Source of the DNA: Poindextera sp963719975
Lineage (GTDB): Bacteria > Pseudomonadota > Alphaproteobacteria > Caulobacterales > Caulobacteraceae
Length of the DNA stretch: 64,000 bases
Assembly: GCA_963719975.1 (NCBI GenBank)
Contig: CAVRED010000005.1
Location: forward strand, 124,001-188,000
Reading direction: 5' to 3'
The position numbers and the translations under genes are program-made. The number at the start of each line of letters is the position of its first letter. The first letter of the stretch is position 1. Positions 21,337-29,494 of this stretch are shown piece by piece. The notes beneath the pieces were generated by a model. That model was not told the DNA's origin. It did no database searches and saw nothing but the letters and a program-made list of their open reading frames with translations.

Positions 21337-22407
21337 ATGGCCAGCTACAAGGACCGGGTCAGCAAGGACCTCGAGGGCTGGATCGCCGCCGGCCTCGTTC
21401 CGGAGGCTTCGCGCGAGCAGATTCTGGCCGCCCTGCCCGATACGCGTCGTCTCGATGCGGCCACGGCGCTGGCCTGGGTCGGCGGCGTCCTGCTCGGGCT
21501 TGCCGTCATCGCCTTCATCTCGGCCAACTGGGACGCCCTGCCGCGCATCGCGCGCTTTGTGCTCGTGATCGGGGTGTTCGCGGCCGGCGCCGGCGGCGCG
21601 GCCTGGTGCAGCGAGCACAAGCGGCCGAACACGGCCAACGGCCTGCTGACCTTCGCCGCCCTCGCGTTCGCCGCGGCGATCGGGCTCACCGGCCAGATCT
21701 TCGACATCGTCGGCAACGCGCGCGTCGCCCTCTACGCCTCGGGCGTCGTCGCCGCCGCGCTCGGGCTCGCCGGCCGCGGCAGCGGCCCGCTGGTCGCGGC
21801 GCTGCTCTTCTTCGGCATGGGCGACTACTGGATCGACGCCTCGGTCGGCCGGTCCGACACCTTCGACATGCTGATCCCCTGGCTGGCCGTCGCCGCGCCA
21901 GCGGCCGGGGCGCTCGCCGTCCGCTGGCGCTCGACCACGCTGGCGCACGCGGCGGCGCTCGGGGTCATCGCCGCAACCTTCTGGATCGCGTTCAAAGGCG
22001 AGCATCACGCGATTGCGCTCCTGGTGGGCGCCGTGGTCCTGGTCGGGCTCGCGGCCGGCGGACGCTGGCTCGGCAAGCGCGAGCCCAGCCTGGGAGGCGC
22101 GTTCTACGGCTGGTTCGCCTGGGGCGCGCTCGCCACGTTCGTGGGCGCCGGCTACGAGTACGACGGCCACACGCTCGACCTCACCCACCGCATCGCCTGG
22201 CTCGCGCTCGCCGGCGCGTGCGTCGCGATCGGGCGGCACGACCGGCACGCGCTGGTCACCGCGGCGGGCGTTGTCGGCATGCTCGGCGCGGCCGCCGCCA
22301 TCCTCGTGGACCTGGGCGTCAACCTCTTGACCGCCGCGGCGGTGTTCCTGATCGCCGCGTTGGTCGCGGTGGCGGCCGGCGTTGCGTTGCGACGGGTGAG
22401 CCGATGA
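21337..22407 (+). CDS. DUF2157 integral membrane protein
   Basis: 356 residues. A soluble N-terminus of about 45 residues has EGWIAAGLVPEASREQILAAL. WVGGVLLGLAVIAFISANWD, the DUF2157 hallmark, follows, then about 10-12 transmembrane helices. It overlaps the next gene at ATGA. DUF2157 proteins are commonly paired with GDYXXLXY proteins; the joint function is unknown. Confidence 0.85.
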   Translation: MASYKDRVSKDLEGWIAAGLVPEASREQILAALPDTRRLDAATALAWVGGVLLGLAVIAFISANWDALPRIARFVLVIGVFAAGAGGAAWCSEHKRPNTANGLLTFAALAFAAAIGLTGQIFDIVGNARVALYASGVVAAALGLAGRGSGPLVAALLFFGMGDYWIDASVGRSDTFDMLIPWLAVAAPAAGALAVRWRSTTLAHAAALGVIAATFWIAFKGEHHAIALLVGAVVLVGLAAGGRWLGKREPSLGGAFYGWFAWGALATFVGAGYEYDGHTLDLTHRIAWLALAGACVAIGRHDRHALVTAAGVVGMLGAAAAILVDLGVNLLTAAAVFLIAALVAVAAGVALRRVSR

Positions 22408-23015
22408 CGCCTGGTCCCGGTCTTCGCATCGTGGCCGCAGCCGCGCTGGCGGTGCTCGGCCTGGTCGGCCTTGTCGCCTACGAGAGCTATCAGCGCGACC
22501 ACGGGACCGAGTTGGTTCTCCCGATGGCCGCGGTCGACCCGCGCAGCCTCCTCAGCGGCAACTTCGTCGCCATCAGCCTGCAGGAACAGCTGGCCCTGGG
22601 GCAGGCCTGTCCCCCGGGCTTCGACGCCAGCGAGATCTACGTCGGGCCGCCACCTTTCGTCTGGATCGCGTTCCGCCAGGCTGGCGATCACGCCGTCGCG
22701 GTCGGCGCGGCCAGCGACCGCGCGGCCGCTGCTCGCATGTCGCCCATCGTGACGCGCGGCCAGGCCAGCTGCTCCCCGCCCCCGACGCAGGCCGATGGAT
22801 CGCCGCCACAGCCCGGCTCTATCTTCCTCAACCTCGGCGTCGACCGCTTCTACGCGAGCCAAGCCGAGGCCCAGGAGATCAGCAACATCACCGCCGCCTG
22901 CTACCCGAGCGGCCCCTGCCCGGCCGCCGCCATCATCTCCATCGGCCCCGACACTCACGCCCGCCTCAAAGGCCTCGTGGTCAACGGCAAACGCATCGAG
23001 ATGGCGGCGTTCTAG
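22404..23015 (+). CDS. GDYXXLXY-domain protein, partner of DUF2157
   Basis: 203 residues with one N-terminal membrane helix (about 8-27) and a periplasmic domain. The segment LPMAAVDPRSLLSGNFVAI is where the name-giving GDYxxLxY motif should be; here it reads GNFVAISL. Cys residues (QACPP, ASCSPP, ACYPSGPC) may form disulfides. Start ATG at 22404 is fixed by the ATGA overlap. The pairing with DUF2157 is the strongest support for the assignment. Confidence 0.78.
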   Translation: MTPGPGLRIVAAAALAVLGLVGLVAYESYQRDHGTELVLPMAAVDPRSLLSGNFVAISLQEQLALGQACPPGFDASEIYVGPPPFVWIAFRQAGDHAVAVGAASDRAAAARMSPIVTRGQASCSPPPTQADGSPPQPGSIFLNLGVDRFYASQAEAQEISNITAACYPSGPCPAAAIISIGPDTHARLKGLVVNGKRIEMAAF

Positions 23016-23093
23016 GGCAGATGATCCCTGCGCGGAATCGAACGAACGGCGCGACTCCTGACGCAAGCCGACCCTGGGCGGCTCGGAACAGCG

Positions 23094-23807
23094 TCACCCA
23101 GCTCTGAAGTCGAACGCGCCGACGAAGATGCGGACGGCGACGGCACGGGCGTCGGCCTCGTCGACGTCGGCCGCCGTTGAATCGCCGCGCCGGCTCTTGG
23201 CCAGCCAGGCGATCGCCTCCATGGCGCCACGCGCGAGCACGGCCGCGCGAGCGGGCGAGGCGTCACCGGCGAGCTTGCGGTCCCGGACCCAGGTCACCAG
23301 GTCGCGCATCAGTCGCCCGCGCACCTCGGAATCGAAGATCTGGGCCAGTTCGGGGATCTCGTGGGCGCATCGGTCGAGCAGCCCGATGATGGCCGCGCGC
23401 CGCGTGAGGGAGTCGTAGAGCTGTCCGGCGATGGCCTCCGCCTCGGCCCTGACGTCGACCGGCGCGGCGTGGGCGTTGGCGTCCTGAAGCGTCGACCAGA
23501 GACGATCGAGCGAGGCCACGCGCCGCAAGTGTTCGGCGCTCTCGCGCATGCCCGACACTTTGAGCGGCAGGTCCAGTTGAGCCGGCAGCGAGCCGGTCGC
23601 CTCGAGGACCGCAAGATGGAACAGGGCCTCCTTGCTTTCGACGGTGCGGTAGATCGAACCCACCGAGACACCCAATCGCTCGCTCACGTGAGCGATCTGG
23701 GTCAGCCGGTACCCGCCGTTGCAGAAGGCGCCGAGCGCAGCGCGGGCGACCTCCTGCGTGCGGTCCGCGCCCTTGCGGGTCCGCTCAGGCGCGGCGGCGG
23801 CTGTCAA
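23094..23807 (-). CDS. TetR/AcrR-family transcriptional regulator
   Basis: About 237 residues. The N-terminal HTH reads EVARAALGAFCNGGYRLTQI, then HVSERLGVSVGSIYRTVESKE, with the usual YR/Y-K recognition-helix ending. The C-terminal ligand domain has no motif I can name. The start is TTG at 23807, overlapping the upstream stop as TTGA, the same logic as the ATGA junctions elsewhere. It is co-transcribed with the acyltransferase and probably binds the palindrome at 25020-25042, giving autoregulation (inference). Confidence 0.82.
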   Translation of the reverse strand: MTAAAAPERTRKGADRTQEVARAALGAFCNGGYRLTQIAHVSERLGVSVGSIYRTVESKEALFHLAVLEATGSLPAQLDLPLKVSGMRESAEHLRRVASLDRLWSTLQDANAHAAPVDVRAEAEAIAGQLYDSLTRRAAIIGLLDRCAHEIPELAQIFDSEVRGRLMRDLVTWVRDRKLAGDASPARAAVLARGAMEAIAWLAKSRRGDSTAADVDEADARAVAVRIFVGAFDFRAG

Positions 23808-25006
23808 AGGATACGCCCCAGCAGCGGGACCCTGCGCGCCAGCGGGGCCGCCACGCCGAAGCAGATGACCGCGCCCAGCGCCCAGAGCAGTGCGAACTTG
23901 GCCGCCGGCGCGAACGCCAGCGGCGCCATCGCGATGGCGAGCGCGACCAGGATCGGGGTGTGGACGACGTAGACGGCGAACGCGTTGTCCGACAGGAATG
24001 TCGTGACCTTGCCTTGTCCAGCGATCCAGGTGCGGAACCCGGCGAGCACGCCGAAACTCACGCCGACGCAGATCAGCGCTTCCCAGAGGCTCATGGCCGC
24101 GCTCTGCCAGGTCGGTCCGCCGGTGAGCGCGGCGATGTCGCCCTTCAGCGCGCCGCCCAGGACCAACAGCGGCAGCCACATCAGCATAGCGGCGCCGACG
24201 CAAACGGCGGCCGTTATCCAGGCGAAGCGGTCGGTCACGGTGCGGATCCAGTCATGGCGGCTGGCGGCGACTCCGGCGGCGAACATGATGATGTAGGACG
24301 GAAAATAGCAGAGTTGCATGTTCAGAACCGAAGAACCCACCGGAAAGACCAGTCGCGTCAGGAAGGTGGTGAGCGCGATCGCCTGCACGGTCAGCAGGAC
24401 GCCGACGACATCGATCCGGCTCGGCGCTTCCGGCGACGGCGCTGGGCGGACGACGGCTCGCAGTCCGGCGTAGGCGGCCGAGAAGGTCAGGAGCGCGGCG
24501 CAGAACCACAACGGTCCGGTGCCGCTAAGGAAGCCACCGCCAAGCACATAGCCCGAAAGCTCGCGCCCGAATGATTGCAGCGGCCAGGGGTGGACCAGAT
24601 ACTCGGTGAGGGGGCCCAGCAACGCGACGAAGAGCAACGTCGGAAGGCCGAGCCGGAAGAGCCGGCCGGTCAGGAACGATCGTGGGCCCCTCGCGTCAAA
24701 CGACCTTGGAACGAAATAGCCGGCGACGAAGAATAGCAAGGCCATGAAGAAGCCCTGCAAGACGGCCTGATAGGTCGCGAAGAGCAGCTTGCCCGCCATG
24801 CCGATCGCCGGGTGTTCGCGATAGTACCAGCTGCCGAACGGGCTGTAGGTGACCGCGGCATGCATGCTGAGCACGAGCAGGATCATCACCCAGCGGACAT
24901 TGTCGACGAAGAGGATGCGCGAGGCGGCCGCCAACGGCGGGGCCGTCGCCGCCGCGATCTCGACCTTGCGGGCTCGCGCGAGGCGAGCTGGCTTGACGTG
25001 TTCCAT
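23804..25006 (-). CDS. Acyltransferase-3 family (OafA/OpgC-like) membrane protein
   Basis: 400 residues, about ten transmembrane helices. The N-terminal signature RILFVDNVRWVMILLVLSMH contains the conserved Arg and a His (LSMHAAV) of acyltransferase-3 enzymes, which move acetyl or succinyl groups onto surface sugars or lipids. ATG at 25006 is preferred, with GGGAG about 7 bases upstream; the longer start at 25039 would lie inside the operator palindrome. First gene of a two-gene operon with a TetR regulator. Confidence 0.85.
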   Translation of the reverse strand: MEHVKPARLARARKVEIAAATAPPLAAASRILFVDNVRWVMILLVLSMHAAVTYSPFGSWYYREHPAIGMAGKLLFATYQAVLQGFFMALLFFVAGYFVPRSFDARGPRSFLTGRLFRLGLPTLLFVALLGPLTEYLVHPWPLQSFGRELSGYVLGGGFLSGTGPLWFCAALLTFSAAYAGLRAVVRPAPSPEAPSRIDVVGVLLTVQAIALTTFLTRLVFPVGSSVLNMQLCYFPSYIIMFAAGVAASRHDWIRTVTDRFAWITAAVCVGAAMLMWLPLLVLGGALKGDIAALTGGPTWQSAAMSLWEALICVGVSFGVLAGFRTWIAGQGKVTTFLSDNAFAVYVVHTPILVALAIAMAPLAFAPAAKFALLWALGAVICFGVAAPLARRVPLLGRIL

Positions 25007-25019
25007 GTGTCGCTCCCGA

Positions 25020-25042
25020 TGAATGAATGACTCATTCATTCA
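25020..25042. promoter_or_regulatory. 23 bp perfect palindrome, probable TetR operator
   Basis: Half-sites TGAATGAATGA and TCATTCATTCA flank one central base. It sits 14 bases ahead of the acyltransferase ATG, where it would overlap the leader or promoter. Its size and symmetry are typical of TetR/AcrR operators, and the operon's second gene encodes such a regulator. Confidence 0.75.
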
Positions 25043-25106
25043 CTAGCAGGCCGAGACGCTGATGAGAAGCGTTTTCATTCGCACGCCTGCCGGGCATTCG
25101 CCCCAG

Positions 25107-25976
25107 TCAATCCAGCGGCGGCAGGGCAAGCGCACGCTGAGCCCAGGGCAGGGCGGTGGTCAGCTGCGCGGCCTGTATGGCGCGCACGCGCGGCGCATCG
25201 GGGATCGGGGGCAGGCCGGCCCGCGCGGCGAAATAGCCGGAGACCCACGCCGCCACCTCGGGTGCATCGGGCAGCACTATGTCCGGCGGCGGGCCGCCTT
25301 CGAGCTCCAGGCTCGGCAGCCAGCCGCCGAGGTCCAGGGCTGGGTTGCCGATGCAGGCGGCCGCCCAGTCGATGAATTTCGGACCGGACGCGGTGATGCA
25401 GATGTTGTCGCTGCGCAGGTCGAAGTGGGTCAGCGATGACCCGTCGGTCCGGCAGGCCGCCTCCGCCGCCGCCAGTCGCGGCAACGCCCCTGCTAGCCAA
25501 CGCGCGCCGGCCATGCCGAGGCTCAAGAAGGGGCGTGGATCCTCGGCCACCTTCGACCACCCCCCGATCACGTCCGCAATGAGCTCCGACATGGAGGGCA
25601 GGGCCGGCGCGCACCGATGCATTGCGTCGATCTGCTCGCGCACCTGCTGGACCCGTTCGGACGTCCAGGGAGGCGGCCAGATCGCTTCGCTCAAGTCCTC
25701 GATGATCAGCAGCGGCTGGGCTGGGTCGTCGTCCCACCCGACAAACGCTGGAACGAAGGCGCCTTCGACAACCGCGTACGCGGCGGCCTCGCGGCGAAGC
25801 ATGTCGGCCGTGACGGGCGTTGTGGCCACCTTGACGAAGCACCGATCGGCGCCGAGCGTCGCCACGTAGCGGGCCGCGGGCGTGTAGCCCCCATGGACCG
25901 GGCGCCAGGCGCTCGGCGTCCAACCCAACAGGCCCGCGACGCGAGCCTTGATAGCAGGGGAAGGTTCGGCGGCCAC
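25107..25976 (-). CDS. APH-fold phosphotransferase family protein
   Basis: 289 residues. The catalytic loop is LTHFDLRSDNICI and the metal site is KFIDWAAACIGNPALDL, as in the aminoglycoside phosphotransferase/choline kinase fold. The N-lobe Lys is in DRCFVKVATTPV. GTG at 25976 is chosen for its AGGAAGG six bases upstream; longer starts add Arg-rich, non-conserved sequence. It could be a small-molecule kinase; resistance to an antibiotic is not implied. Confidence 0.8.
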   Translation of the reverse strand: MAAEPSPAIKARVAGLLGWTPSAWRPVHGGYTPAARYVATLGADRCFVKVATTPVTADMLRREAAAYAVVEGAFVPAFVGWDDDPAQPLLIIEDLSEAIWPPPWTSERVQQVREQIDAMHRCAPALPSMSELIADVIGGWSKVAEDPRPFLSLGMAGARWLAGALPRLAAAEAACRTDGSSLTHFDLRSDNICITASGPKFIDWAAACIGNPALDLGGWLPSLELEGGPPPDIVLPDAPEVAAWVSGYFAARAGLPPIPDAPRVRAIQAAQLTTALPWAQRALALPPLD

Positions 25977-26020
25977 GACCGCCTTCCTAGCATGCCACGC
26001 GGAGCCGTGGCGGCCAGCGC

Positions 26021-26662
26021 CTAAGAGACGGCCGCCGCGGCGAGGTACTGGAGACGCCCGCCCGAACGGCCAGGTTGGAACTCTCCGCCTGGCCCGCCCA
26101 TGACCGCCCGAAAGCGGCCAGGCGGCAGAGGGTCCCACACCCGCGCGTCGCCCAGGGCGACCACGCCCTGCTCAGCGTCGCTCACATAGTCGACGCCCAC
26201 GACCAGCATGGCGTGCGTGGCCGTCGCCAGCACGAGCGGCCGGTTGTCGGCGAGGGCGGCGACCACGTCGCCTGGTGAGGGTGGCTGGGCCGTCAGCGCG
26301 GCGCTGGTTTCGTCATAGGCGGCGGTCAGGCGGCTGTCGAAGACCGCGCCCGTCCGCTCGTCGGTCCAGCTGGTGCTCAAGAGCGCCGAAAGGTCGGTAA
26401 AGGGGCCGCTGGCGAAATCCACCGTGTCACCGTAGAGCCGCCTGACGATCGTGGTCTGGGACACTGAGTGGCCGAGGCACCGGAAGAGGTTGCTGACCGT
26501 CGCGGCCCAGCACCAGCGGGAATCGACCTGCGTCACCAGCGGCGGAAGGCCCGCCGCCTCGACGTACCGCCATGCCCGCGCGTCGGCGGCGGTGAGGGGC
26601 GACAGCGCCCCGGCCAGCCCGAGCGCGCCAGCCCCAAACCCAAACCTGCGCCTGGTGAGCAT
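26021..26662 (-). CDS. Exported papain-like cysteine protease (C39_2/C70-like)
   Basis: 213 residues. The N-terminus MLTRRRFGFGAGALGLAGAL looks like a twin-arginine (Tat) or Sec signal, with likely cleavage after ADARA. The catalytic Cys is in VDSRWCWAATVSNLFRCLG near residue 51. The His is in LATATHAMLVVGVDY, and the Asp is in ARVWDPLPPGRF. The order and spacing are those of papain-like peptidases such as AvrRpt2 relatives. A CtrA-type box lies 19-33 bases upstream of its ATG, so cell-cycle control is possible. Confidence 0.75.
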   Translation of the reverse strand: MLTRRRFGFGAGALGLAGALSPLTAADARAWRYVEAAGLPPLVTQVDSRWCWAATVSNLFRCLGHSVSQTTIVRRLYGDTVDFASGPFTDLSALLSTSWTDERTGAVFDSRLTAAYDETSAALTAQPPSPGDVVAALADNRPLVLATATHAMLVVGVDYVSDAEQGVVALGDARVWDPLPPGRFRAVMGGPGGEFQPGRSGGRLQYLAAAAVS

Positions 26663-26680
26663 GGCCCATCCCGCGTCGCG

Positions 26681-26695
26681 TTAACCTCTCGTTAA
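26681..26695. promoter_or_regulatory. CtrA-type box (TTAA-N7-TTAA)
   Basis: TTAACCTCTCGTTAA: both half-sites are perfect with exact 7-base spacing, in a 70% GC background where TTAA is rare. It lies between the protease (start 26662, minus strand) and accA (start 26826, plus strand). It is closer to the protease, at a position expected for the promoter. Confidence 0.75.
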
Positions 26696-26825
26696 CCCGT
26701 AGGGGGCCGGCGGCGCCCGAGCCAGTCGAAACGCCCGGTGGTTGAACAGGCGGCCGCCTTGCCCCTGGCCGCCTTCGCGCCTAACTTCGCCCGCTTTCGC
26801 GCAGACCGCGTGGGTAAGGGGCTCG

Positions 26826-27788
26826 ATGGCCGCGCACTATCTGGACTTCGAGCGGCCGATCGCCGAGCTCGAGGCCAAGATCGAGGAGCTGTCGAAGCTC
26901 TCGGACGAGGCCGGCGCCGGCTCGTTCGAGGCCGAGATCAACGCCCTTCGCGAGCGCGCATCGCTGATGCGGCGCGAGGCCTACGCCCACCTCGACACCT
27001 GGCAGAAGACCCAGGTCGCCCGCCACCCGGATCGGCCGCACTGCGTCGACTACATCGCCAGCCTGATCGACGACTTCGTCGAGCTGAAGGGCGACCGGAA
27101 GTACGGCGATGATCAGGCGATCGTCGGCGGGCTTGGCCGCTTCCGCGGAACGCCCGTGGTCGTGCTGGGTAACGAGAAGGGACGGGACACCACCACCCGC
27201 ATCAAGCACAACTTCGGGGCCGCTAGGCCTGAGGGCTACCGCAAGGCCGTGCGGCTGATGGATCTCGCCGACCGATTCGGTCTTCCGGTGGTCAGCTTCG
27301 TCGACACCGCCGGCGCCTATCCCGGCGTCGGCGCTGAGGAGCGCGGCCAGGCCGAGGCCATGGCCCGCTCGCTCGAGCGGTGCCTCACGCTCGGCCAGCC
27401 GATGGTGGCGACCGTCACCGGCGAGGGCGGCTCCGGCGGAGCCCTCGCGATCGCCGCGGCGAACAAGGTGCTGATGCTCGAGCACTCGGTCTATTCGGTG
27501 GCTTCGCCCGAGGCTTCGGCCTCGATCATCTTCCGCGACCGCGACGCCGCGCCGCAGACGGCGACGGCGATGAAGATCACCGCCCAGGACCTGATCGGCT
27601 ACGCCATCATCGACCGAATCATCGACGAGCCGGCCGGCGGCGCGCACGCCGATCCGGCCGCCGCCATCACCTCAGTCGGCGATGCCGTCGAGCAGGAACT
27701 GGGCGCGTTGATCGACCTCTCGCCGGACGCGCTCCGCCGGCAACGGGCCGACCGCTTCTACGCGATCGGCCGCGTCGGCATGGGCTAG
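26826..27788 (+). CDS. accA: Acetyl-CoA carboxylase carboxyltransferase subunit alpha
   Basis: 320 residues, complete. AccA joins AccD to move the carboxyl group from biotin on AccB to acetyl-CoA, the first step of fatty acid synthesis. Diagnostic segments: YLDFERPIAELEAKIEEL at the N-terminus, RPHCVDYIASLIDDFVELKG, SFVDTAGAYPGVGAEERGQA, VTGEGGSGGALAIAAANKVL and SVASPEASASIIFRD. The usual length is 315-320. ATG at 26826 is the start shared with homologues. Monocistronic here; accD is not nearby. The upstream CtrA box may also influence it. Confidence 0.97.
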   Translation: MAAHYLDFERPIAELEAKIEELSKLSDEAGAGSFEAEINALRERASLMRREAYAHLDTWQKTQVARHPDRPHCVDYIASLIDDFVELKGDRKYGDDQAIVGGLGRFRGTPVVVLGNEKGRDTTTRIKHNFGAARPEGYRKAVRLMDLADRFGLPVVSFVDTAGAYPGVGAEERGQAEAMARSLERCLTLGQPMVATVTGEGGSGGALAIAAANKVLMLEHSVYSVASPEASASIIFRDRDAAPQTATAMKITAQDLIGYAIIDRIIDEPAGGAHADPAAAITSVGDAVEQELGALIDLSPDALRRQRADRFYAIGRVGMG

Positions 27789-27794
27789 GACGAC

Positions 27795-28868
27795 CTAGGG
27801 CCGCTGCATTAGCGGGTTCTGGCGCAGCCAGGTCTTGGCGTCCTCCTTGCCCTGGTCGGCGGACTTCTGCATCCACATGCGGGCGGTCGCCATGTCCTGC
27901 GGCACGCCTTGGCCGTGCGCGTAGAGCCAGCCGAGGCTGAACTCGGCGTTCATTTCACCCTGCGCTGCCGCCTGGCTGTACCACCTGGACGCCGTCCCAT
28001 AGTCCACCGGCACGCCGTGGCCATAGTAGTATAGCTCACCCAGATTGTTCTCGGCGTCGGCGTTCCCCTGGTTCGCGGCGAGCGTGTAGTACTTCAGCGC
28101 CAGCGTATAGTCCTGGCCCACGCCGTAACCGCCGTTGTCATAGATCCAACCGGCGTTGTACTGCGAGCTCGAGTCGCCCTGATCCGCAGCGACGAGGTAC
28201 CACCTGAGCGCAGTCGCATAGTCCTTGGCGTCGAAGGCCGCATCCGCCTTGTCGGTCGCGTCGGCATAGGCGAGCCAAGTCTTCGCATCCTGCTTGCCCT
28301 GCGCAGCCGCCTTCTCCATCCAACTGCGGGCTGTCGCCAGATCCTTCGGAAGGCCGCCTTCGCCGTGGGCGTACATCCAACCGAGGTTGAACTCGCCGTT
28401 CGGCTCACCCTGCGCCGCGGCCAGGCTGTACCAGTGCGCGGCGACGTTGAGGTCCACCGCCACGCCGTGGCCGTAGTAGAAGAACTCGCCGAGGTTGTTC
28501 TGGGCGCCTGCGTTGCCCTGGTTGGCCGCCATGAGGTAGTAGCGCCGGGCCGCGCCATAGTCCTGGTCGACGCCATGGCCGCCGTTGTCGTAGATCCAAC
28601 CGGCATTGTACTGGGCGCTCGCATCGCCTTGATCCGCGGCGATGATGTACCAGCGCAGCGCGGTCGCGTAGTCGTCGGCGTGGAAGGCCTGGTCGCCGGC
28701 GGCGTTCGCCCGGGTGATCGAGACCGACCCCTGGGCCATGACCGGCGGTGGCGTGAGCAAAGCGGCGCCGAAGCCGCCGGCGGCAAGCGCCAGAGCGGCC
28801 GCCAACGCGGGCGCGCCTAAACGACGGCGGCGCTCGCCCGAGTGTTGAAAGCATGTCAGCATCTCCAT
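27795..28868 (-). CDS. Exported Sel1-like repeat protein
   Basis: About 357 residues. A hydrophobic N-terminal segment (ALAAALALAAGGFGAALL) precedes eight Sel1-type repeats with the pattern AAxQGxAxAQxNLGxxYxxG. The repeats fall into two near-identical blocks of about 150 residues (each containing YNAGWIYDNGG and LRWY..AADQGD). Sel1 repeats are solenoid scaffolds for protein contacts. The start could be ATG 28868 or 28886; the shorter one keeps the signal-like segment near the N-terminus. Confidence 0.85.
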   Translation of the reverse strand: MEMLTCFQHSGERRRRLGAPALAAALALAAGGFGAALLTPPPVMAQGSVSITRANAAGDQAFHADDYATALRWYIIAADQGDASAQYNAGWIYDNGGHGVDQDYGAARRYYLMAANQGNAGAQNNLGEFFYYGHGVAVDLNVAAHWYSLAAAQGEPNGEFNLGWMYAHGEGGLPKDLATARSWMEKAAAQGKQDAKTWLAYADATDKADAAFDAKDYATALRWYLVAADQGDSSSQYNAGWIYDNGGYGVGQDYTLALKYYTLAANQGNADAENNLGELYYYGHGVPVDYGTASRWYSQAAAQGEMNAEFSLGWLYAHGQGVPQDMATARMWMQKSADQGKEDAKTWLRQNPLMQRP

Positions 28869-28927
28869 CGACCAGCCTTGCCGCATAGCTGAGCCGTTCC
28901 GGACAATGTTTCAAGACGCCGCGGAGT

Positions 28928-29443
28928 TTAGACGCCCCCCACCGGGACGATGTCGGCCGCCGCACGCCCCTCTTGAACGGTGAGCACCGCGGCCGTCCGG
29001 GTCTTGGCCAGCGAGGGACTGCCGGGATTGACGAACAGGACGCCGTCGATTTCGCGAACGCTGGCTTCGTGCGTCCCGCCCCAGATGCAGACGTCGATCG
29101 GCGCGTCGAACACCCGGCCGACCGTTGCCGCATCGGGCGCTCCATCGCCCAACGAGAAGATGAGGCCGATGCGCACGCCGCCGGCCTCGAGAAGGCGGGG
29201 TCCGTCGGTCAGGACCGGCGGCTGGGCGGGCGGGTCATCGTCAGCGCGCGTGGCGAAGACGGGCGCCCGGGCGGCCAGCGTCTCCAGGGCCGTCGGGGAG
29301 GTGATATCGCCGCAGTGCAGGATCGCGTCGACCGGACCCCACGCCACTTCGAGCGCCGCCGCCACCGCCGGCCAGTCCACGAGCACGTCGTGGGTGTCGG
29401 CGGTCAGGCCGAAGCGCCGGCCAGAGAGAATGTGGGGCTGCAT
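28928..29443 (-). CDS. YfcE/MJ0936-type metallophosphoesterase
   Basis: 171 residues, calcineurin-like fold. The metal motifs are GLTADTHD (DxH), AILHCGDITS (GD), RADDDPP in place of GNCD/GNHD, and WGGTHEA (GxTH). The altered second motif could change activity. Family members hydrolyse phosphodiesters such as bis-pNPP and sometimes cyclic nucleotides. It is transcribed divergently from a MarR gene with only 51 bases between, and a MarR-type operator lies in the middle. Confidence 0.78.
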   Translation of the reverse strand: MQPHILSGRRFGLTADTHDVLVDWPAVAAALEVAWGPVDAILHCGDITSPTALETLAARAPVFATRADDDPPAQPPVLTDGPRLLEAGGVRIGLIFSLGDGAPDAATVGRVFDAPIDVCIWGGTHEASVREIDGVLFVNPGSPSLAKTRTAAVLTVQEGRAAADIVPVGGV

Positions 29444-29457
29444 AGCGAGCGTCCATT

Positions 29458-29476
29458 TGCTTAGCAATGCTAAGCA
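29458..29476. promoter_or_regulatory. 8-3-8 palindrome, probable MarR operator
   Basis: TGCTTAGC-AAT-GCTAAGCA is perfectly symmetric in its arms and lies between divergent starts at 29443 and 29495. It is the kind of site a MarR dimer binds, likely repressing both its own operon and the phosphoesterase gene. Confidence 0.72.
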
Positions 29477-29494
29477 TAGTAGCGTTCGCCCGTC

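Noticed and set aside
19959..25976. Antibiotic resistance from the two APH-fold genes or the beta-lactamase-like gene
   Set aside because: The motifs are fold-level only; environmental homologues are mostly metabolic kinases and esterases.
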